Positions 46,101 through 58,188 of a stretch of 64,000 bases of DNA are shown one piece after another (the stretch's first letter is position 1; every line of letters starts with the position of its first letter). The notes below the pieces were generated by a model. That model worked only from the letters and a program-made list of their open reading frames with translations, ran no database searches and had not been told where the DNA came from. Where the stretch lies: NCBI GenBank assembly GCA_015956445.1, contig WIUZ02000001.1:2542001-2606000 (forward strand), given 5' to 3'. A program made the position numbers and the translations under genes. Source of the stretch: Thelephora terrestris. Lineage: Eukaryota; Basidiomycota; Agaricomycetes; Thelephorales; Thelephoraceae.

Positions 46101-47060
46101 ACTTCATCCGCCATATCGGCAACGCTTTCTGTGGGGGATGGTGCTCGTTCGGACATGGAGCTCGGGAATGAACCGAACCGAGGGGATATCAGTGAACTGA
46201 GGTGATCATTAGCTGAGGGGAAGGCTCGCGCCGGTGAGGCGAAAGGTGACGAGAGTAGGTTGAGGGTCGAGTGTCGCCATTGAGACGGCGGGAGGGAGAG
46301 GGCCAAAGGGGGAGGTGTAGAGGCTGTGATTTCGGCATAGCCAGAGTCTATGGAGTCATCCCTGGAGGGCTTGTCTGACGCTCGCAAAGAAAATAGATCA
46401 GATCCTTGAACAGTGAAGGCAAGGGGATGTTGTTCTACGCTGTCGAGGCGTTTGTCGACAGCGTGTATTGCCGTTTCGGAAGGACGATGCGGTGATGTAG
46501 AGGCCATTAGTGTGCCTTCCGACGCATCGGTAAGTTTAGGAAGGCCGTCATTGACCTCTGAGGAGGATCGACTGTGAGAGTTGCTGACGGTGACATTGTC
46601 CGGGTCTATTGTCAGGCTGTCCTCGGAGCTTCCCTCGTCTAGGACATGTGAGGAGGTTTCGGTTGGATCTAGGGCTCCTTCATCCATTGCCTCCGCTCCT
46701 GGGTCGCCGTCGTTAATGACGCCTTTCAGTGCGAGTAGCAGGCCGGTCATCCGTGGTGAACGTGGTGGGGACACTGGAGGGTCCGGGTCGCGCGCAAGGT
46801 CCACAGGATTGGATGAGGTGTCATCTCCATTTTCTGTCGGAACGGAGGAAGGAACGTGAATGGAGGATTTCGGGACTTTGATTTTGACTTGGTGCAAGAA
46901 TGCGCAAGAGTCGGAGAATAGGCATCTGCCTTGCGAATAGAATGGACATGGACGCGCTTGATGAGGGGATAGATTAGCAAAAGGTCGCGAGGAGCAGGGT
47001 TATTTACGACGTACTCCGCTTCTTCCAAGGAGGATCAGGCGGTCTGTTATTTCGGTCCAT
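43118..47060 (-). CDS. CCCH zinc finger - ankyrin - ClpB-type AAA+ ATPase fusion
   Basis: Predicted 1255-residue protein in four exons (47060-47015, 46956-43733, 43674-43420, 43360-43118), in frame. The start (MDRNNRPPDPPWKKR) leads into a CCCH finger at about residues 18-36: CPFYSQGRCLFSDSCAFLH (C-x7-C-x5-C-x3-H). Residues 40-810 are Ser/Pro-rich and disordered. An ankyrin pair follows (MFAIASDDVSEVRRVLDSGE; EIVKTLLAYGADP). The C-terminal 260 residues are an AAA+ module of the ClpA/ClpB D2 type: YDIIGQDCAFEQLFR, Walker A GPSGHGKS, Walker B VVVLDEIDK completed by splicing, and sensor-like VIWIATANTG. It then has SRVTSVLPFVPFT as in Clp C-domains. Ankyrin plus ClpB-type AAA+ recalls animal CLPB/SKD3, but the zinc finger and no presequence argue against a mitochondrial disaggregase. 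Role unknown. Confidence 0.85.
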
Positions 47061-47476
47061 GAAGCGGGAATCCTGCAGCGTGGAGAAGATGAGTAGGAGA
47101 AGAGAAAATGCCACGCTGGGGATTCACCTCGTCTGACCCGCTGGCCACGGCCTCGTCTTGAGGCTCTAAAATGTTCAGCATCCAAGAGACCCTCGTCCCG
47201 ACCAGACGCGTGGCAATGCTCGGTTAGCACAGCAAGAGTTCGCTAGTATTCGGATTCTTTTCAGGATGTGGGTCCACTTGGGTCGCTATGGAAACGATAC
47301 CCCTGCCATTTGTCAGGGAGCCCCTTGAGGAGGGAATTGATAAGACGATCTGAGACTAGGAGGGTGTGAAAAAAGTCTAGTACACCGCGACATTTACCAG
47401 GACTCGTACGGCTCCTAGGGGTGCATCCCTCCATATTGGTGTCTCGGATCGCCCAGTCGCACTGCACCGTTCACCC
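47061..47476. promoter_or_regulatory. Divergent promoter region
   Basis: A 416-bp spacer between the AAA+ fusion gene (-) and the PP2C gene (+). No TATA box or repeat stands out. Confidence 0.5.
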
Positions 47477-48933
47477 ATGGCATCATTCAAAGATAACCTT
47501 GCCCAATTCCCAACCGCACAAACGGATCTGGGCTGGGAAGGCGCCGGGCCATGGGACTATCGCAAAGTTCCAGAGCCGGTCCTATCATCTCTCCTTGCCT
47601 CCGTGGCAAAAGCAAACACCAGCGCATCCGTTGATATTATCGACTTCCAGCCCCAGACTGGGCAGTCATCCGAGGATAGGTATATCGTGCAAGACTGGCA
47701 TTTCAAGAACGGGACTTGGAAGCTACTCGCAATCTTTGATGGTAGGCAGTTTCGACTGCGAATCGTTCGTCTACAATTGTCCATACACTGAACTGGATCG
47801 CGGCCATCGCTCTACCAGGTCATGCGGGGGATGAAACCGTGAAGCACGTCGCTGCCTATCTTCCGGGCCAACTCCAATCTGCACTCATAGATCTCCTTGC
47901 CAAATCGGAATGGAGGATCGACCCAAGTTCTATATCCAACCTCCTTTCCAAAGTCATCATCTCATACGACGACTTTCTGACGAAGGATCTTTATGACTTG
48001 TTTCCTGGTGGCGTTGAGGAACTGAGCAAACTCTCCGACGACGAAGTGAAGGCTGTAATCCATGACAGTGGTATTGGCGGCCCCAACCACGCCAAAGTAG
48101 CACGGTGCATGCAGGGGTCTACTGTGTTAGTATCCTTAATTGACCCCAACCGTGACAATATCTGGGTTGCGAGCCTGGGCGATTGTCAAGCGGGTATGTT
48201 ATCGGTTACGGTCTGCTTGCTCAGGGACCTGTGCTGAACGACAGTTTGGAGTATTGGGAATCCGTAGTGATCGCAAAGCAAGCTGGGATGTCACCATCCT
48301 GAGCGCAAATCACCACGCAGCCCTACCCTCGGAAATTGAGGCACTCCGAGCCAAGCACCCCGGAGAACCGGAGGTCTCCCTTAACGATCGTGTCCTTGGC
48401 GGTATAGCCATAACCCGAGGTCTGTCCCCCCAATCAACCACGATCACAGCTGACAGGCATGACCAGCTGTCGGTGACCATATCTTCAAGCTGGATAGATT
48501 GTGGTGTTCCAAGGTCCTCATGAACGCAGAACAACGGTTTAGATTTCACTCCGCCAAACCTGAGACGCTGATCACGCGCATTTTTACCCCACCATACCTC
48601 AGCAACGAGCCTCAAGTACGACATGTCAACCTTGCGGAGGCAAAAGCTTCCAATAAGAGGGAAATTACGTTTGTAATGTGCTCTGATGGCTTACTCGACT
48701 TATTCGATGCACGGGACGAGTCCGATCTCAGAAAGGTTGCACAGAGTTGGATGGAGTTGGGTTCTGAAACGAAGCCAGAGAACCCCAGAGATCCGTACGA
48801 CAACGGAGCCCTTCGGATCCTTCGTGAGGGCTTGGGCGGAGAAAACGAAGATCAAGTAGCCCAGCAGCTCACGGTCGAAATGACCGGTAAATGGCTGGAT
48901 GATATCACAGCGCTCGTGTACAGAATCCAGTAA
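47477..48933 (+). CDS. PP2C-family protein phosphatase (PPM/PDP-like)
   Basis: Metal-dependent Ser/Thr phosphatase in four exons, roughly 420 residues. Family motifs in order are SSEDRYIVQDW near residue 65 and the metal-binding LLAIFDGHAGDE, whose DGH is completed by splicing over an intron at about 47742-47818. Then come NIWVASLGDCQAVLG, ITRAVGDHIFKLDRLW, FVMCSDGLLDLF, and the final WLDDITALVYRI. The spacing, with a long insertion between the first two metal motifs, matches the fungal PP2C branch related to pyruvate dehydrogenase phosphatase. No clear mitochondrial presequence is seen at the N-terminus. The last motif has DD where most have DN. The intron near 48420 needs the acceptor before CTGTCGG to give RAVGDH. 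Confidence 0.87.
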
Positions 48934-49416
48934 ATATTGTCAGTGCACATTCATGCACGCTCCCAGTCCAATAGATAAGGAACGGTTTCTTCTGTCGACC
49001 TAGGATAAGGAGCGTGCGATCGACGATTAGACAGGAACAAGGGGCCGACTTGATTTCGTTGTCGGCGGCGCTCAAAGGCCAAATCAGATGGACCAGCAGC
49101 TTACGAGGCAGTCTCATTCGACATATGAATACACTGACGTACTGTCACTCTGCGAGGCTTCCCGTTAATACACCTGGGCGTTAAGTTTACGCATCGTCCC
49201 TGGAGGAAATCTCCGGTCGGAGCTGAAAACCGGGAATGCAGATTATTGGTCCACCACAGTTTCCGCTTCCGACGCCCAGATCGAAATACCAGAACTTTCG
49301 ACCGGGTTCTGTGCTGGTCGCAATCTTGCAGATTATTTAGACTCTCGCCGATTCTCTATTTGTTCCCTCCCGTTCATCCTCATAATCCCTCCCCATTCAA
49401 CAACCATCCCGCACAC
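48934..49416. other. Intergenic region upstream of AHA1
   Basis: These 483 bases hold the PP2C 3' UTR and the AHA1 promoter. The last 100 bases are CT-rich, as in many fungal housekeeping leaders. A weak GAA/TTC pattern (for example CCAGAACTTTCGACC near 49290) might be a heat-shock element, but it is degenerate. Confidence 0.45.
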
Positions 49417-50832
49417 ATGTCCGTTGTCCAACCAATGTCCAATACCACTGCCAACTGGCATTGGAAGAACAAGAATATCGGGCCCTGGGCTAGGCAGTGG
49501 TTCCAACGCGAGCTCGTGGCGATAACGATCACCGGTGATGGCGATGAATCCGTCCAGGTCACTGGCGTGACGGACGTCGATGGAGACGTTGAGCTCGGTC
49601 AGCGCAAATCAAAGTATGTCATCGCATCATCGCCTCTGCCACTCATCCTTGAAAACGCTACCCCGCTTGACTGGAACGTGGCTAATCATCACTTTTGTCT
49701 TTGGTACTCTTCCCGGATAGGCTGATTACTATATACGATGTCAAAATCGAGCTCGAGTGGTCTGGTAAGGCCTCGGATGGGACAGAGGCCAGCGGAAAGT
49801 TGGTCATTCCGGAAGTCTCGCATGAAGTAACGTTAGATGGGCTTTCGGAATACACGGTGAGATCTCCAGCTCGTCCACTCAGAATTCAGGACGACGCTCA
49901 TGATCTGACTTACTGCAAAGTACAACTGGACCCTCACGACGAAAAAGTCCAAACCGGTCGATTCTCTCTACCAACTTGCGAGACAGAGGCTGCCTGTTGC
50001 GCTGGAGGCCAAGTTTGCAGAGTTCCCGGCCGCGATCATCGAGACACACGGGAAGGATCTGACCGTAAGTTCGGAGCCAAGTCGCACTGGCACCCCAGTG
50101 CAGGCCACCGATGCGACTTCCGCCACCTCTACCGCCACTGCCGCCACGCCGGCACCCAAATCTGTGGCGAGGAGCCCTCCGCCGAAGAAAACGACAGTAA
50201 ACACGTCAACGGTGGAGGTAGAGGCTACGTTTATGGCCGCAGCTGATGATTTATTCAGCCTCTTTACGGACGAGAGGCGGATCCCGATTTGGACTCGAGC
50301 TCCCGCCAAGGCGAGCTTATTTTTTCGCGCATATATTCATGCGTCTGATGCGTTTTTGCAGTCTGATCCCACTCCCGGTTCCGAATACTCGTTGTTCGGG
50401 GGAGGCGTCAAGGGCAAATACGTTTCATTGGATGCTCCCAAACAGATCGTACAGACGTGGTCGTTGCAATCCTCAGACTGGCCGTCTGGTCACGAAGCTA
50501 CTTTCACGACGACTCTCATCCAATCTTCGGAATCTACCACCGTGAAGTTCACTCTGAAGGGTGTTCCGTTGGGCAGGGAAGACGAAATCAAGAGAAACAT
50601 CGAGGGGTATTAGTAAGTCTCGGTCTATTTCTCATGGGCCAAAGTCATTCAGATTCTGAACCTTCTGTGTAGTGTTCACGGGTTGAAGTCAATAGGGTAT
50701 GTACAACTAATTTTACCAACACCTCGTACGGTCGAGATTACTCCACCACTTGCCCCACGACCATACATGGCTCTGGGATTTGCCGCCCTCGCACTCATCG
50801 CGGCGTTCTCCTTTCCATTCCTCCGCAAGTAG
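49417..50832 (+). CDS. AHA1: Activator of Hsp90 ATPase, Aha1, with C-terminal hydrophobic tail
   Basis: Co-chaperone that binds Hsp90 and stimulates its ATPase. Predicted 377 residues in five exons (49417-49613, 49721-49856, 49921-50310, 50362-50612, 50673-50832). The start MSVVQPMSNTTANWHWKNKN leads into the N-terminal AHSA1 domain (IGPWARQWFQREL, ITIYDVKIELEWSG). An Ala/Thr-rich linker follows, then the C-terminal domain with ADDLFSLFTDERRIPIWTRA, SLFGGGVKGKYVSLD, and IVQTWSLQSSDWPSGHEATF. After GLKSIGYVQ the frame runs on through a proline-rich spacer into a hydrophobic segment (MALGFAALALIAAFSFPFL) and ends RK. That looks like a tail anchor; yeast Aha1 has none. The intron at 50311-50361 has a GC donor and is a multiple of three, so retention would add 17 residues. 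Confidence 0.92.
50311..50361 (+). other. Candidate GC-AG intron in AHA1
   Basis: The exon ends GCCAAG, the intron starts GCGAGCTT and ends TTTTTGCAG, length 51 nt. Removing it joins RAPAK to SDPTPGSEYSLFGGG, as in other Aha1 proteins. The 17 residues it would add are not family-like. Because 51 is divisible by three, the open frame alone does not decide. Confidence 0.7.
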
Positions 50833-51277
50833 TCGCCAATACTCCCAGCTACCGGTCATTACAGCCGGACCCCGTTTTGCATTCCTCTTTTTTGAACCTT
50901 ATCCCTCGTTCTTGGACGACACACGCTCACGATACATTTGCATTCCTCTTTCCCACGCAGGCTTGGCAGCGAACTGTAAATGGACGGTTGGGCTCTAGAT
51001 ACCTGGTCCTTGGAATTAGATAGAGGAAATCAAAGTTAAGAAGTTAGAGGAGGGGGTTGTACGGAAATGAGAATGCAAGGTTGAATCACACTCGAAAATC
51101 GCGTGAGGCGTGACAGAATTAGCCGCGTTACTAGTGTGACGTTGCCAGCATTTCGGTCAGTTCCCTTACTCGCATTCCGCTCTGCGTTCTCCGTCGCCTT
51201 CGCCATTCGTCGACCGTCCCACGCCCCACGTTCGTTCTTTTCATTCCCATACTTCGTCGACCCTTCTACCGTGAAAA

Positions 51278-52695
51278 ATGGCCCAAGGACAACCTGAAGA
51301 GATTCGTGCCAACTCCTACGTTGGTTTCGAGACCATCACGCGTCAGATTGAGCATAAGCTCTTGAAAAGAGGTTTCCAGTTCAACGTTATTGTCGTTGGT
51401 GCGTGCTCCTCCTAAATGGCGCTAGAACCAGCTGCCGTAGGCGTCGGGCGGTTTCTGACGCTCTCGTCGTTTGGTTGCACAGGTCAGACTGGTTTGGGAA
51501 AGTCGACGTTGATTAACACGCTCTTCGCGTCGCACTTGATTGATTCGAAAGGCCGCTTCGCTTCGGATGAGGAGGTCCGGCAGACGACGGAAATTCATCC
51601 AGTCTCGCATGGTATGTTGCTCATTCACACACGTTTTGCCGCTGGAGCCTGAACAAGCCGGTGCGAACGAATCTGGTTACTGATGGGATACTTCATGTCC
51701 GCTTGATTCGTTGCTGTAGTTATCGTGGAAAATGGTGTGAGGCTGAGGTTGAACATTGTTGATACGCCCGGGTACGGCGACCAAGTCAACAATGATAACT
51801 GGTTAGTTTGATCCTAACTCGATGTTTCGCTGCGTCCAGCCCTGTTGCTCACCATTGCCCTTGTCAGCTGGGACCCCATCATCAAATACATCAAGGACCA
51901 GCACAGCGCGTACCTCCGAAAAGAGTTGACGGCGATGCGGGACCGTCACATCCAGGACACCAGAATTCACTGCGCGTTGTTCTTCATTAACCCCTCTGGG
52001 CATTCGCTACGCGCGATCGACATTGTTGTCTTGAAGAAGTTGAGTGAGGTCGTCAACGTGGTGCCAATCATCGCCAAGTCGGACAGTTTGACGATGGAAG
52101 AGAGGTTCGCGTTCAAGCAAAAGGTGAAGTTTCCCACCGCGTTCACGTGTCTGGCGTGTTCGGGATATGAATCCCGACGTTTAGTGCTCAAACTGACTGC
52201 GATATTTCGTATAGATTCGCGCCGAGCTTATCCACCACAACATCCGCCTGTACCCCTTCGACACCGAGGAGACGGATGATGAGGAGATTCAGGTCAACGC
52301 CCAGATCAGGGTAAGCGAAAACACCGTCTTCATGCGGACAGGGCGTGTGATTGACGTTACACGTCACAGGCAATGATTCCCTTTGCTGTCGTCGGCTCCG
52401 AACGCACAGTCGTGATTGATGGGAAGAGCGTCCGTGGGCGAAAGAACAGGTGGGGGGTTATCAATGTTGAGGATGAAAAGCACTGCGAGTTCGTCTACCT
52501 GCGCAACTTCTTGACCCGGTAAGAACGCATTTTCTTCGGACGACCGGGACCGGAATAGCTGATGACTGAATGTTTACCAGGACACACCTACAAGACCTCA
52601 TCGAAACTACGGCGCAAATCCATTACGAAGCGTTCCGATCGAAGCAGCTGCTTGCGTTGAAAGAGTCACAAGCCAATCCGCGAGCTGGGCCCTGA
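51278..52695 (+). CDS. CDC10: Septin, Cdc10-type
   Basis: GTP-binding filament protein of the septin ring. Predicted about 330 residues in several exons. It begins MAQGQPEEIRANSYVGFETI, close to yeast Cdc10. The P-loop is GQTGLGKST, the switch II region NIVDTPGYGDQVNND, and the base-recognition motif AKSD. The septin-unique part includes IPFAVVGSE, GRKNRWGVINVED, and FVYLRNFLTRTHLQDLIETT. It ends shortly after HYEAFRSKQLLALKE, without the C-terminal coiled coil of Cdc3, Cdc11 and Cdc12; that absence is a Cdc10 trait. The Cys-Trp junction at the intron after NDN is supported by phase. The gene is in tandem with AHA1 upstream and the flippase downstream. Confidence 0.93.
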
Positions 52696-53137
52696 AGTTG
52701 AGCCATGAGATGACTGATCAGTAATACCATTCCCACCCCACCGCTCTCCGTTCGCCCGGTCTTTCCGTTCTTGTTTCTTTTCCCCTATCTTCGCATTGAC
52801 CTCTTCTACGTTTTGCCTTGAATACCATTTGCCTCTGGATACTATTTTTAAATAACAGAATACGATAAATCCGTTATTTTGACGAGGATGAGGGATTTAT
52901 CATGAGCCGGCGACCGGTGCCGTTGATCGATGATCAGTGGTTGATTACGTGGGATGATGATGAATCCGGCCTTCGCTCAGTCCCCTGCCACAGAGACGCT
53001 CCATGTCTTGCCGACATAACTAGGTGCCGGCCCTCTCTCCCTCACTTCTCCTCCGTCCCCATCCGTCACACTCCCCACTAGCTCCCGTCGTTGTCGTCGC
53101 CGTTTTATCGCCGTCGTCGCTCGACTTGTCGGCCGCA
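52696..53137. other. Intergenic region between CDC10 and the flippase gene
   Basis: These 442 bases hold the CDC10 3' UTR and the P4-ATPase promoter. An AT-rich block lies at 52840-52880. The last 100 bases before the ATG are CT-rich. No gene is visible. Confidence 0.5.
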
Positions 53138-56100
53138 ATGGCTCCTCAGCGGAAGACGAAATCAGGCAGCCCCTTTGCTTGGTACGACAAGCTAGCCGCC
53201 TTCAACGTCGAAAACTTGTTTTCCCGGAAGAGACTCCCTGGCCCCTCGCGCTCCGTTGTCGTCCATCAAGATATCCCTGCAGACTACAGGACAGAGAAGG
53301 GCAAGGTCAAGAAGGAGCACACCTATCCCACGAACCAGGTCATTACCTCAAAGTACACGATCATCACTTTCCTCCCAAGGAATTTGTTAGAACAGTTCCG
53401 ACGAGTGGCAAACATGTGCGCAATCCCATGCTTAAACCCTCTTTTTTGTGTGGCTGACGTTCAATGCCCCTCAGCTTCTTCGCTGCAATCGCTATCCTTC
53501 AATTCTTCCCCCTGTTCTCCACCGTATCCCCTGGTCTCGTCATCTTGCCGTTGCTCATTGTCCTGGGTATCACCGGGTGCAAAGATGCATATGAAGACAT
53601 CAAACGTCACCAGTCCGACCGCAGGGTCAATTCAACTGTCGTGCGAATATTGGAAGGAGGAGAATTCATCAACCAAAATGTCACTGGGAAGAAGAGCAAA
53701 ACATTTGTTCGAGGGTTCATTCCGCGCTCGCTTCGGAGGAAACCTCAAGTGCTAAAATCAGGGGATCTCGAAATGCAGCAGAACGCGGCTCCTCCAGAGG
53801 CGATCATTAATCAGGGAAACGCAGCAGAGACCTACGATGACAGTTACGAGTACGATTATACCCCCGACGGCGTTGAGTTTCACGAAGACGAGCATCGCCG
53901 CAACAGTTTTTTTCGCAAGCATCACGAGTCCCACCCACGTTGGCGCAAAGGTCGATGGGAAGATGTCAAAGTCGGAGATTTCGTGAAGATTTACGACAAT
54001 GAACCGATCCCCGCAGACGTCATCATTTGTGCAACTTCCGAGGAAGAAAACGTGGCGTTCGTGGAGACAAAAAACTTGGACGGGGAGACAAATCTCAAGT
54101 CTCGAAATGCTTGCCCGGAACTGGCCCATCTTCGCGACGCCAAAGCGTGCGCAGACCCCAAGAACTCATTCCGCGTTGACTGTGATCGACCCCATGACAG
54201 CCTGTATAAGATGACGGCCGCCATTGCCACGCCCAATGGAAAATACCCAATCGATATCGGCCAGACGTTGCTACGCGGAACGGTACTCCGGCATACCAGA
54301 TGGGTCATCGGTCTTGTAATCTATACTGGCGAGGACACGAAAATCGTGCTCAACTCCGGTGGCACCCCGAGCAAGCGCTCTAAGGTTGAGCGTCAGATGA
54401 ATCCCCAAGTGTGAGTCTGTCCCAAAGCGAATATGTGACCTTCGGTTCCCTGATACTTGGCTGTAGCTTCATCAACTTGATTCTTCTCGCCGCTATGGCT
54501 GTTGTGTGTGGTGTCGCCGAGTCATCGCTAGAGAAGTATTATTCCCCGCTAGGTGCCCCCTGGCTGTTTGGTGACAACATTTCCGACGACAATCCTTCCG
54601 TAAACGGCATCACAACCCTCGTGTTTGCTCTTATTACTTTCCAAAACATCGTTCCAATCTCGCTCTACATCTCCATTGAGTTTGTGAGGACCGCACAGGC
54701 TGCCTTCATTTATTTCGATAGGGAAATCGTTTATGAGAAGACCGGCCAGGCAACTCTCGCACGAAGTTGGAACTTGTCAGATGATCTAGGGCAAATCGAA
54801 TACATCTTCTCAGACAAGACTGGGACTTTGACTCAGGTGCGCACGGTTGGAGTCAACTGTGAATTCGGTATTAACTTGGGAGATTTTGACTTGCTTAGAA
54901 CGTTATGGTGTTCAGAAAGTGCTCTATTGGAGGCAAGGCGTATCACGGAGATTCCCCGACAGAAGAACCCCCGAACGCCGAAAGCGGTTCAGAAAAGGTG
55001 GACATGACGGTGAAACCCATCGTCGAAGAGCCTCCTCAAGAAATTCAGCAAGAAGTTGGGTCCTCTGACTCCGCCTCCACTGCCGTTCAAGATCAGCAGG
55101 CTGTGAATAGGTCGAATCCTTCGCTGCTTCAGGCGGAGAGACCGAAGCCAAATCCGGAAACGCGATTCCATGACCAGGAATTGCTCAACGACGTTCAGTC
55201 TGCTGTGCACGCCGAGCCCGGTCAAGAAAGTTGGGCTCGCTCTCTGAATGGATTCTTCACGGTTCTCTCTCTATGTCATACGGTTCTAACTACGGTCGAC
55301 GCGGAAACCGGCACCCTTCAGTACAAGGCACAATCCCCTGACGAGGAAGCGCTCGTTGAAGCCGCTGCAGCAGTTGGATACGTCTTCCGCGGTCGTGATC
55401 GTGATATCCTCCACCTTCAAACCCCCTTTTCGGAAGAATTGGAACGATACCAGCTTGTTAATATCCTCGATTTTACCAGCGCTCGGAAACGGATGAGCGT
55501 GATCGTCAAGAAGTTGGATGGTGGGGACGACAGGCTGTTCCTTCTCACCAAAGGCGCGGACAACGTCATATACGAGAGGCTCATGCCTGGGGGAGATGCA
55601 CTCAAGCAGACAACTGAGGAACATCTGGATTCGTTCGCGAACGAAGGCTTGAGAACGCTCACGCTGGCATACAAGGTCGTACCCCGTACGTGATTTTCTG
55701 ACTGCAGCTCGGAGGAAAATTAACCCTTCCCCACAGAGGACGAGTACGACGAATGGAGTGTGCGATACAACGAGGCCATCGTCGCGCTGGATGATCGCGA
55801 GGAGAAAATTGCCGTGGTCTCTGACGAGATCGAGCGTGACCTACGGTTGCTCGGCGCTACTGCGATCGAAGACCGACTTCAGGATGGTGTCCCGGAAACG
55901 ATTGCTGACCTCAAAGCAGCCGGGATTAAGATTTGGGTCGCTACCGGAGATAAACTTGAGACGGCTATCGGTAAGTTCAACGGTCCTCTGAGGTACGATC
56001 GGGAGGGCTCACCACGTTCCTCGGTCTGGAATCGATCCTCCGTCCCTTACTTCGCAACCTTCTTCTCAAATTTCATTTCCGAACGAACAGCAATCGGCCA

Positions 56101-58188
56101 TAGCACGAATCTGATCAGCAGGGACTCCAATATGATCATTGTCCGTGGAGATGGATCCCGACCCATTTGGAACCAGATGGTGAACGCTATGCAAGAGTTC
56201 TTCTCCGAGGAGGCTGAGGCGCAGGGCATCACCTCGGGTGAAGATGGACAGAACCCTCTGGAAGCGGATGATTCTTTTCCCTTGAGGAGAGTCAACACCG
56301 GTGTTACATCCATTGTCGGATCTGACAACGGCGATCGACCGGGAGGATTCGTGCTTGTCATTGATGGTCTTGCTTTAACCCACGTACGTGCTTCTATCTC
56401 CACTGACCGGACTAGGATTGACATACTGACCTTGTTTCATCAGGCGTTCTCGGATGAAGCTCACAAAGACCTTCTCTTGACACTCGCCACTCAATGCGAG
56501 GGTGTCATTTGCTGTCGGGTATCACCGCTACAGAAGGCTCTGATCGTCAGGCTCGTCAAAGATGGTCTGGATGCCATGACTCTCGCTATCGGAGATGGTG
56601 CCAATGACGTCAGCATGATACAGGTGCGGTGGACGCGCTACTCCGGTTAAAAATCTTCATTTGCCGATACGGTTTTGTAGGCCGCTCATGTCGGTGTCGG
56701 TATCTCCGGCGAAGAGGGACTTCAGGCTGTCAATTCCTCGGATTATGCTATCGCACAATTTCGGTTTCTCAAGAGGTTGCTGTTGGTCCATGGTCATTGG
56801 TCGTACGCGAGAAACGGTAACATGTAAGCCCGATTGATTTGGATATTTGCATCTCTCTCACCTCCCTTTTTTCACCTCAGGATCGTTAACTTCTTCTACA
56901 AGAACATTGTTTGCATCGGTGTTCTTTGGTGGTTCCAAATCTACTGTAGCTGGAGTTCACAATAGTGCGTCCACAACCTCGTACATTCCATTGCCCGCGC
57001 TGACAACGGTGATTAGCGTTTTCGAGTATACGTTCCTCCTGTGGTGGAACTCGTTCTGGACGATCGCGCCCGTCATTGCCATCGGACTGTTCGACCGTAT
57101 CGTTGGTATGTAGTCTCTGTTCTATGGTTGTTGCGTCAAAATTCACCTGAACCTCTAGATGACGATGTTCTTATGGCACTCCCTGAGCTGTATCGATATG
57201 GACGCGAGGGTCATTGGTTCAGCATGAAGCTTTTCCTTGCTTACATGATGGATGGCATTATGCAGGTACGCTCCGAAGCCTCTCCCCTACCAATTCCATC
57301 AGTAGTAATTACTTTCACAGTCGGCGATCATTTTCTTCCTCATCCTTTATGGTTACTTTGTGCCCAGCTCCCGATCGGATGGCTACGACGTCGCTCGGTC
57401 CGAGTTCTCCACTGTTATGGTAATTGCCGCTGTTTTCGTGGTCAACTTCTTCAACGGGTTAGAAACAAATGTTTGGACTGGTTGGGTGTTCTTTGCTGTG
57501 GCCCTCGGAAATGTCCTCATCTTGTTGTACACTGTGAGTAAACGCTCGGAGATGGCCTGTAGTGACATGAACTCATGTCTGCTTCAAGGCCGTCTACAAC
57601 AGCATATCCCCTGGCTGGTTCAGCACTCTTGGGTACGGAAACAACCATTTCCTCTGGCCCTCGGCGTACTTCTGGTTCAGTATCGTCCTCACGTTCTTCC
57701 TCGCCCTCGCACCCCGCTATGTGTACAAGTCCTACAACTTCATCTTCAATCCCAACGATCTTGAAATCATGCGATGGGCGAAGAAGGTCGACCCTAACCG
57801 GAATTTCGCAAAGGACGCGTACACGGGTGGTCAACTTAGTCGCCTCAAGCCTTCCACGAGGTCAGGCGTTTCGTCGGCGATGGGGTCTGCCGCCCCTTCG
57901 AGATCCACGTTTGACGGCGACCGACCGGGGGCCTCGCCGTTACGGACTGCCAGCAGAACCGACATGTCCACCGGTCTCCGGTCGACACATCGTGGATTCG
58001 ATTTCGCTGTCGAAGAAGGTGGGCCGGCTATCCGCCGGTTGCAGAGCAACTTGTCTGCGCCCAGGCCGAGTGAATCTCACGGGCTGGGGGCCACAGCAAA
58101 ACAGAAATTATCTCTCGCCAGCCTACGAAACCCTCTCAAGCGGAGGAGGCCTCGCACCAACTCAACGGAGGGTCGCGACAGACACTAA
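53138..58188 (+). CDS. P4-type ATPase, phospholipid flippase (Dnf1/Dnf2-like)
   Basis: Multi-exon gene for about 1,400 residues. P4-ATPases move phospholipids from the outer to the inner leaflet of plasma and Golgi membranes with a Cdc50-type subunit. The start is [20 protein letters not shown]. Conserved parts are [40 protein letters not shown], the actuator [16 protein letters not shown], and the phosphorylation site SDKTGTLTQ. Then come the nucleotide-binding [31 protein letters not shown] (joined over an intron), and [21 protein letters not shown] set of C-terminal membrane helices ends before a Ser/Arg-rich cytosolic tail. The acidic, His-rich insertion before [20 protein letters not shown] and the overall loops suit the Dnf1/Dnf2 branch rather than Drs2, but this is a judgement by eye. 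Confidence 0.93.
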
